A DNA stretch of 8,516 nucleotides. Source: Thermoplasmata archaeon (GTDB lineage Archaea; Thermoplasmatota; Thermoplasmata; RBG-16-68-12). This document shows, piece after piece, positions 5,831 to 8,516 of this stretch (position 1 is its first letter; every line of letters starts with the position of its first letter). The position numbers and the translations under genes were made by a program. The DNA lies in contig DUJI01000251.1 of the NCBI GenBank assembly GCA_013329855.1, positions 1 through 8,516 of the forward strand, written 5' to 3'. The notes below the pieces were generated by a model. It worked only from the letters and a program-made list of their open reading frames with translations. It ran no database searches and was not told the origin of the DNA.

Positions 5831-7036
5831 CTACGTGCTCTCGAACACGGGCTTGATCCGTTCGATGGCCCAGTCGATGTCGGCCTTCGTGATCACCAGC
5901 GGCGGGGCGAACCGCACGGTCTTCTCGTGCGTGTCTTTGGCGAGCACGCCCTTGGCCATGAGCCTCTCGCAGATAGGAAGGACAGGAGAGGAAGGAAAGA
6001 GGTGGAACTCCACCCCGATGAGCAGGCCTTTCTGGCGGATCTCCTTGATCTTGGGGTTCCGGATCTCCTCCAGCCGCTTGCGGAAGTACGCACCCATCTT
6101 CTCCGCGTTCCGCGCGAGCTTCTCGTCGACGAGAACGTCGATCGCGGCCTCGCCGATGGCCGCGGCCAGCGGGTTCCCGCCGAACGTGCTGCCGTGGCTG
6201 CCCGGCGTGAAGACGTCCATGATGTCCTTGCGCGCCAGGGACGCGGAGACGGGGTAGAGCCCACCGCCGAGCGCCTTGCCGACGCAGAGCACGTCGGGCT
6301 TGATGCCCTCGTGCATGAAGGCGAACATCTTCCCCGTGCGGGCCCACCCGGTTTGAATCTCATCCAGGATGAGCAGGATGCCGTGCTCGTCGCAGATCCG
6401 GCGGAGTTCCTTGAGGTACCCGGGCGACGGGATGTTGATGCCTGCCTCACCTTGGATCGGCTCGACCAAGATGCCGACCGTTTTCGGCGTGATCGCCCGC
6501 TCCACCGCGCGGACGTCATTGTAGGGCACCATCGTGAACCCGGGAGTGAACGGGCCGAACCCCTTCTTGGAATCGGGGTCGCTCGAGAAACTGATGATCG
6601 TGGTGGTCCGGCCGTGGAAGTTGTTCTCCATGACGATGATGTCACCCTCATCCCCCGGTATGCCTTTCGTCTGATGGGCCCACCGACGCGCCACCTTAAT
6701 CGAGGTTTCGACGGCCTCCGCCCCCGTGTTCATGGGCAGGGCGACGTCCATCCCCGTGACCTCGCAGAGCTTCTTCAGGAACGGCCCCATGCGGTCGTTG
6801 CAGAAGGCCCGCGACGTCAAGGTGACCTTGTCCATCTGGTCCTTCGCGGCCTTCACGATTCGCGGGTGCAGGTGGCCCTGGTTGATCGCCGAGTACGAGC
6901 TCAGCATGTCGATGTACTTCTTGCCCTCGACGTCCCACACCCACACGCCCTTCGCCTTCGAGATGACGACGGGCAGCGGGTGGTAGTTGTGCGCACCGTA
7001 GGTCTCGTCCAATCCGATGTAGTACTTCGCGTCCAT
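5831..7036 (-). CDS. rocD: Ornithine aminotransferase (ornithine-oxo-acid transaminase)
   Basis: A cytoplasmic PLP enzyme that converts L-ornithine and 2-oxoglutarate to glutamate-5-semialdehyde and glutamate, linking arginine/ornithine to proline and glutamate. The 401 residues match the full RocD length. Signatures in order: YGAHNYHPLPVV (13-24), VWVWDVEGKKYIDMLSSYSAINQGHLHP (31-58), LTSRAF (73-78), PMNTGAEAVE (101-110, phosphate binding), NFHGRTTT (139-146), FGPFTPGF (160-167), VEPIQGEAG (191-199), LDEIQTG (224-230; D225 contacts the pyridine nitrogen), the PLP lysine K254 in GKALGGG (253-259), FTPGSHGSTFGGNP (276-289) and RFAPPLVIT (375-383). These specifically resemble RocD rather than the general 4-aminobutyrate or acetylornithine branches. 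A strong ribosome binding site supports the ATG start. The gene is last in a cluster behind an amidase, 13 bases away. Codons 347-354 are oddly T-ending. The stop is TAG. Confidence 0.93.
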   Translation of the reverse strand: MDAKYYIGLDETYGAHNYHPLPVVISKAKGVWVWDVEGKKYIDMLSSYSAINQGHLHPRIVKAAKDQMDKVTLTSRAFCNDRMGPFLKKLCEVTGMDVALPMNTGAEAVETSIKVARRWAHQTKGIPGDEGDIIVMENNFHGRTTTIISFSSDPDSKKGFGPFTPGFTMVPYNDVRAVERAITPKTVGILVEPIQGEAGINIPSPGYLKELRRICDEHGILLILDEIQTGWARTGKMFAFMHEGIKPDVLCVGKALGGGLYPVSASLARKDIMDVFTPGSHGSTFGGNPLAAAIGEAAIDVLVDEKLARNAEKMGAYFRKRLEEIRNPKIKEIRQKGLLIGVEFHLFPSSPVLPICERLMAKGVLAKDTHEKTVRFAPPLVITKADIDWAIERIKPVFEST

Positions 7037-7040
7037 GGTT

Positions 7041-7050
7041 TGATCTCCTT
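7041..7050 (-). promoter_or_regulatory. Ribosome binding site of rocD
   Basis: AAGGAGATCA on the minus strand lies just before the rocD ATG, with the GGAG core about 8 bases away, and resembles the full GGAGGTGATC complement of 16S rRNA. Its first base overlaps the last base of the amidase stop codon, so translation of the two genes is probably coupled. Confidence 0.75.
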
Positions 7051-8009
7051 CACGGGAACGACACGCCAGGGAAGAACGACAGGGGCACGAGCCCGCTGAC
7101 GACCTTCATCGGCAGGTCGGGAATCTCGCTGATCGTGAGGTCCAAGGCGACACCCAGGAGGATCGCAGCCTCCGCGGGGGTCATCCCGAGCTTCTTGCAG
7201 AAGTAGCCCATGGCCTTCCGCGCGGCGATGTCCGTGGCCTCGTCCAGGGTCCGCGCCACGCCCATGAAGCCGATGTAGCCTCCGTCGAAGACGTCCTGGA
7301 CCCGGGCTCGCCGCACCACGAAGGCGGGAGGGTCAAGGTCCTTCAAATCCTTCCGCACGTGCACACGCACCTTGACCTTGAGGGGCGCCTCGATCGCGCT
7401 CGAGTAGACTTCGCCGTCCCCCATGGCGAGGTGCGGGTCGCCGAGGAAGAGGCGCGCGCCGTCCGCGTGGACGGGGAGGTAGAGCTTCGATCCCGTGGTA
7501 AGATGTTTGCAGTCGAGGTTGCCTCCGGACTCCCGCGGCGGCAGGGGGTTGAACGCGCCCGTCAGGAACGGCGCGGTGGCCACGACCCCGAGGAAGGGGT
7601 GTAGCGGCACGTGGACGTTGAACTTCTTCCAGACCGCGACATCGTCCTGGACGTCCCAGAAGACGATGAACGGCTCGAACCGCTCCTCGGGGTAGTCCGC
7701 GAGGTTGAACTGCTCCACCTCTGGGAAGATCGCCGTGTAGCCCCAGCCGTGGTGCTCGAAGCCCAGGAGCTCGACCTCGACCAGATCCCCGGGCTCCGCG
7801 CCCACGACCCAGATGGGCCCCGCGAGGGCATAGCCCTTGGAGAACTCGAGGGCCTCGATGTCCGCCGCCTTGGACTTCCGCGTGATCGCCCCGCCGCTGA
7901 AATCGGGCATCTCGAACTCCAACGTCTTCCCGGACTCCACGGTCAGCACGGGCTTCTCGTCCTGACTGATCTTCCGCAGCTTCACCAGATTCTCGTGCGA
8001 CTTCCACAT
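7050..8009 (-). CDS. Acetamidase/formamidase family (FmdA/AmdA) hydrolase
   Basis: Family members hydrolyse short amides such as formamide or acetamide to ammonia and the carboxylate in the cytoplasm. The exact substrate here is unknown. The product is 319 residues, about the family length. Motifs: ALAGPIWVVGAEPGDLVEVELL (61-82, the GPI-V-GAEPGD-L-VE core), PLHPFLGVVATAP (135-147), SGGNLDCKHLTTGSKLYLPV (161-180), then FLGDPHLAMGDGEVYSSAIE (188-207), the GD-H---GDGEV signature that is probably part of the active site. The C-terminal helical part (about 255-295, with AARKAMGYFCKKLGMTPAEAAILL) is also typical. The frame is open to 8129, but the ATG at 8009 is chosen because homology begins there and GGGGAGGG lies 7 bases before it. 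The longer version would overlap the upstream gene. It sits 31 bases after that gene and 13 bases before rocD, suggesting one transcript. Confidence 0.9.
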   Translation of the reverse strand: MWKSHENLVKLRKISQDEKPVLTVESGKTLEFEMPDFSGGAITRKSKAADIEALEFSKGYALAGPIWVVGAEPGDLVEVELLGFEHHGWGYTAIFPEVEQFNLADYPEERFEPFIVFWDVQDDVAVWKKFNVHVPLHPFLGVVATAPFLTGAFNPLPPRESGGNLDCKHLTTGSKLYLPVHADGARLFLGDPHLAMGDGEVYSSAIEAPLKVKVRVHVRKDLKDLDPPAFVVRRARVQDVFDGGYIGFMGVARTLDEATDIAARKAMGYFCKKLGMTPAEAAILLGVALDLTISEIPDLPMKVVSGLVPLSFFPGVSFP

Positions 8010-8016
8010 GTCCGTA

Positions 8017-8024
8017 CCCTCCCC
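8017..8024 (-). promoter_or_regulatory. Ribosome binding site of the amidase gene
   Basis: GGGGAGGG on the minus strand is 7 bases before the ATG at 8009. It decides in favour of this start over a start at 8129 that would add 40 residues of low-complexity Arg/Asn/Gly-rich sequence lying inside the neighbouring gene. Confidence 0.7.
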
Positions 8025-8040
8025 ACACACGCTGCCTGAC

Positions 8041-8516
8041 TCAGCGTTCGATCTCGTCCACCTCGTTGTACCAGGGTTTCGACGTCCCTTTCTTCGCGCG
8101 TTTCTGCCACTCCTTGGATTTAGGCTCACGACCGAGGAACTGGAGGAGATGGTCGATGCCCACCCCGACGAGCGCTTGCTCGTCCTTCGACGCGCGACCC
8201 TCCGCCGCGAGGTGCTGGGAGAGGCCCTGGAGCTTGCGCAGGTTCGACCGGGCGTCGTATTCGAAGCCCCAGTCCGCGCTGAGCGTTCGCGCGATGTGGA
8301 GTCCGTCGATTGCGTCGGGCCGGGAGCCCGAGGCGACCTCGTGGCCGCTGAGCAGCATGAAGAGGTCGACGAGGTCCTTCCGGTTGATCTCGTGGATCTG
8401 CAGTTTCTCCAGAACGATGTCCGCGAGGGGGATCGTGGGGAAGTCGAGGCCGAGTCGGTCCCCGTCGACGGAGTCCCGGAACCGCACCTCGTGGCTGAAG
8501 CTCAGCAGGTCGTAGA
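8041..8516 (-). CDS. Nucleotidyltransferase-like protein (AbiEii/MNT-related), 5' partial
   Basis: The gene runs off the right edge, leaving 157 C-terminal residues. A GTG at 8487 is in frame, but the frame and the family-like sequence (YDLLSFSHEVRFRD) continue past it to the edge, so it is probably an internal valine. The part TIPLADIVLEKLQIHEINRKDLVDLFMLL resembles the region after the catalytic core of nucleotidyltransferase-like proteins related to AbiEii, where an ADLLLEKLQI-EIN-KD--D---LL pattern is common. The tail KEWQKRAKKGTSKPWYNEVDEIE matches the W---A--G----WY-EVEE ending of the same group as I remember it. The catalytic GS...D-D motif would lie outside the window, so activity cannot be judged. 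The gene precedes the amidase by 31 bases on the same strand. Whether it is metabolic, a toxin-like enzyme or a substrate-activating enzyme is open. Confidence 0.6.
   Translation of the reverse strand, partial: YDLLSFSHEVRFRDSVDGDRLGLDFPTIPLADIVLEKLQIHEINRKDLVDLFMLLSGHEVASGSRPDAIDGLHIARTLSADWGFEYDARSNLRKLQGLSQHLAAEGRASKDEQALVGVGIDHLLQFLGREPKSKEWQKRAKKGTSKPWYNEVDEIER

Noticed and set aside
5771..5832. A tRNA-like reading on the minus strand, with GGTTTGACTCCC resembling a T arm and GCGCCC/GGGCGC resembling an acceptor stem.
   Set aside because: The T loop lacks the invariant C (TTT instead of TTC), and no anticodon arm or D arm with proper spacing can be formed.
5810..7099. A 429-codon open frame on the + strand opposite rocD.
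   Set aside because: RocD on the other strand carries the complete set of family motifs. The + frame is Arg/Asp/Val-rich shadow sequence and has no recognised domain.
8010..8129. A 40-residue N-terminal extension of the amidase.
   Set aside because: It overlaps the nucleotidyltransferase-like gene, shows no family similarity, and a good ribosome binding site supports the later ATG at 8009.

Overview
The window is a GC-rich stretch (about two-thirds G+C by eye) of an archaeal chromosome. The clearest lineage marker is a complete archaeal-type ribosomal protein L11 of 159 residues. Shine-Dalgarno-like sites and AT-rich TATA-like boxes in otherwise GC-rich gaps agree with an archaeon. A soil or sediment Thermoplasmata-type lineage fits the gene mix (methyltransferase superfamily, amino-acid and amide catabolism), but that placement is an inference. 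Coding density is very high, with eight genes and no gap above about 130 bases.

Layout, left to right. (1) A 5'-truncated trimethylamine methyltransferase (MttB) superfamily gene on the + strand (1-1314) without an internal amber codon. (2) Converging on it 18 bases away, an 806-residue Lon-like ATP-dependent protease of the COG1067 type on the - strand (1333-3753). (3) Upstream of that and also on the - strand, L11 (3877-4356). (4) Diverging from L11, a six-helix DUF998 membrane protein (4465-5091, +). (5) Converging on that, a four-helix membrane protein built from two similar halves (5126-5701, -). (6) A - strand cluster, in transcription order: a nucleotidyltransferase-like gene cut by the window end (8041-8516), an acetamidase/formamidase family hydrolase (7050-8009), and an ornithine aminotransferase RocD (5831-7036). 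Gaps in the cluster are only 31 and 13 bases, and the rocD ribosome binding site touches the amidase stop codon.

How the genes may work together: the amidase (ammonia plus a carboxylate from an amide) and RocD (glutamate plus glutamate-5-semialdehyde from ornithine) suggest a small nitrogen/amino-acid catabolism unit. L11 and the Lon-like protease are housekeeping or quality-control genes. The two membrane proteins have no assignable role. No mobile element, CRISPR array, rRNA or convincing tRNA was seen. I did not find a clearly new system. The points most worth a second look are the amidase-RocD cluster, the pyrrolysine-free MttB homologue in a genome that uses TAG as an ordinary stop, the Walker A variant of the protease, and a compositionally odd pyrimidine-rich patch inside rocD.
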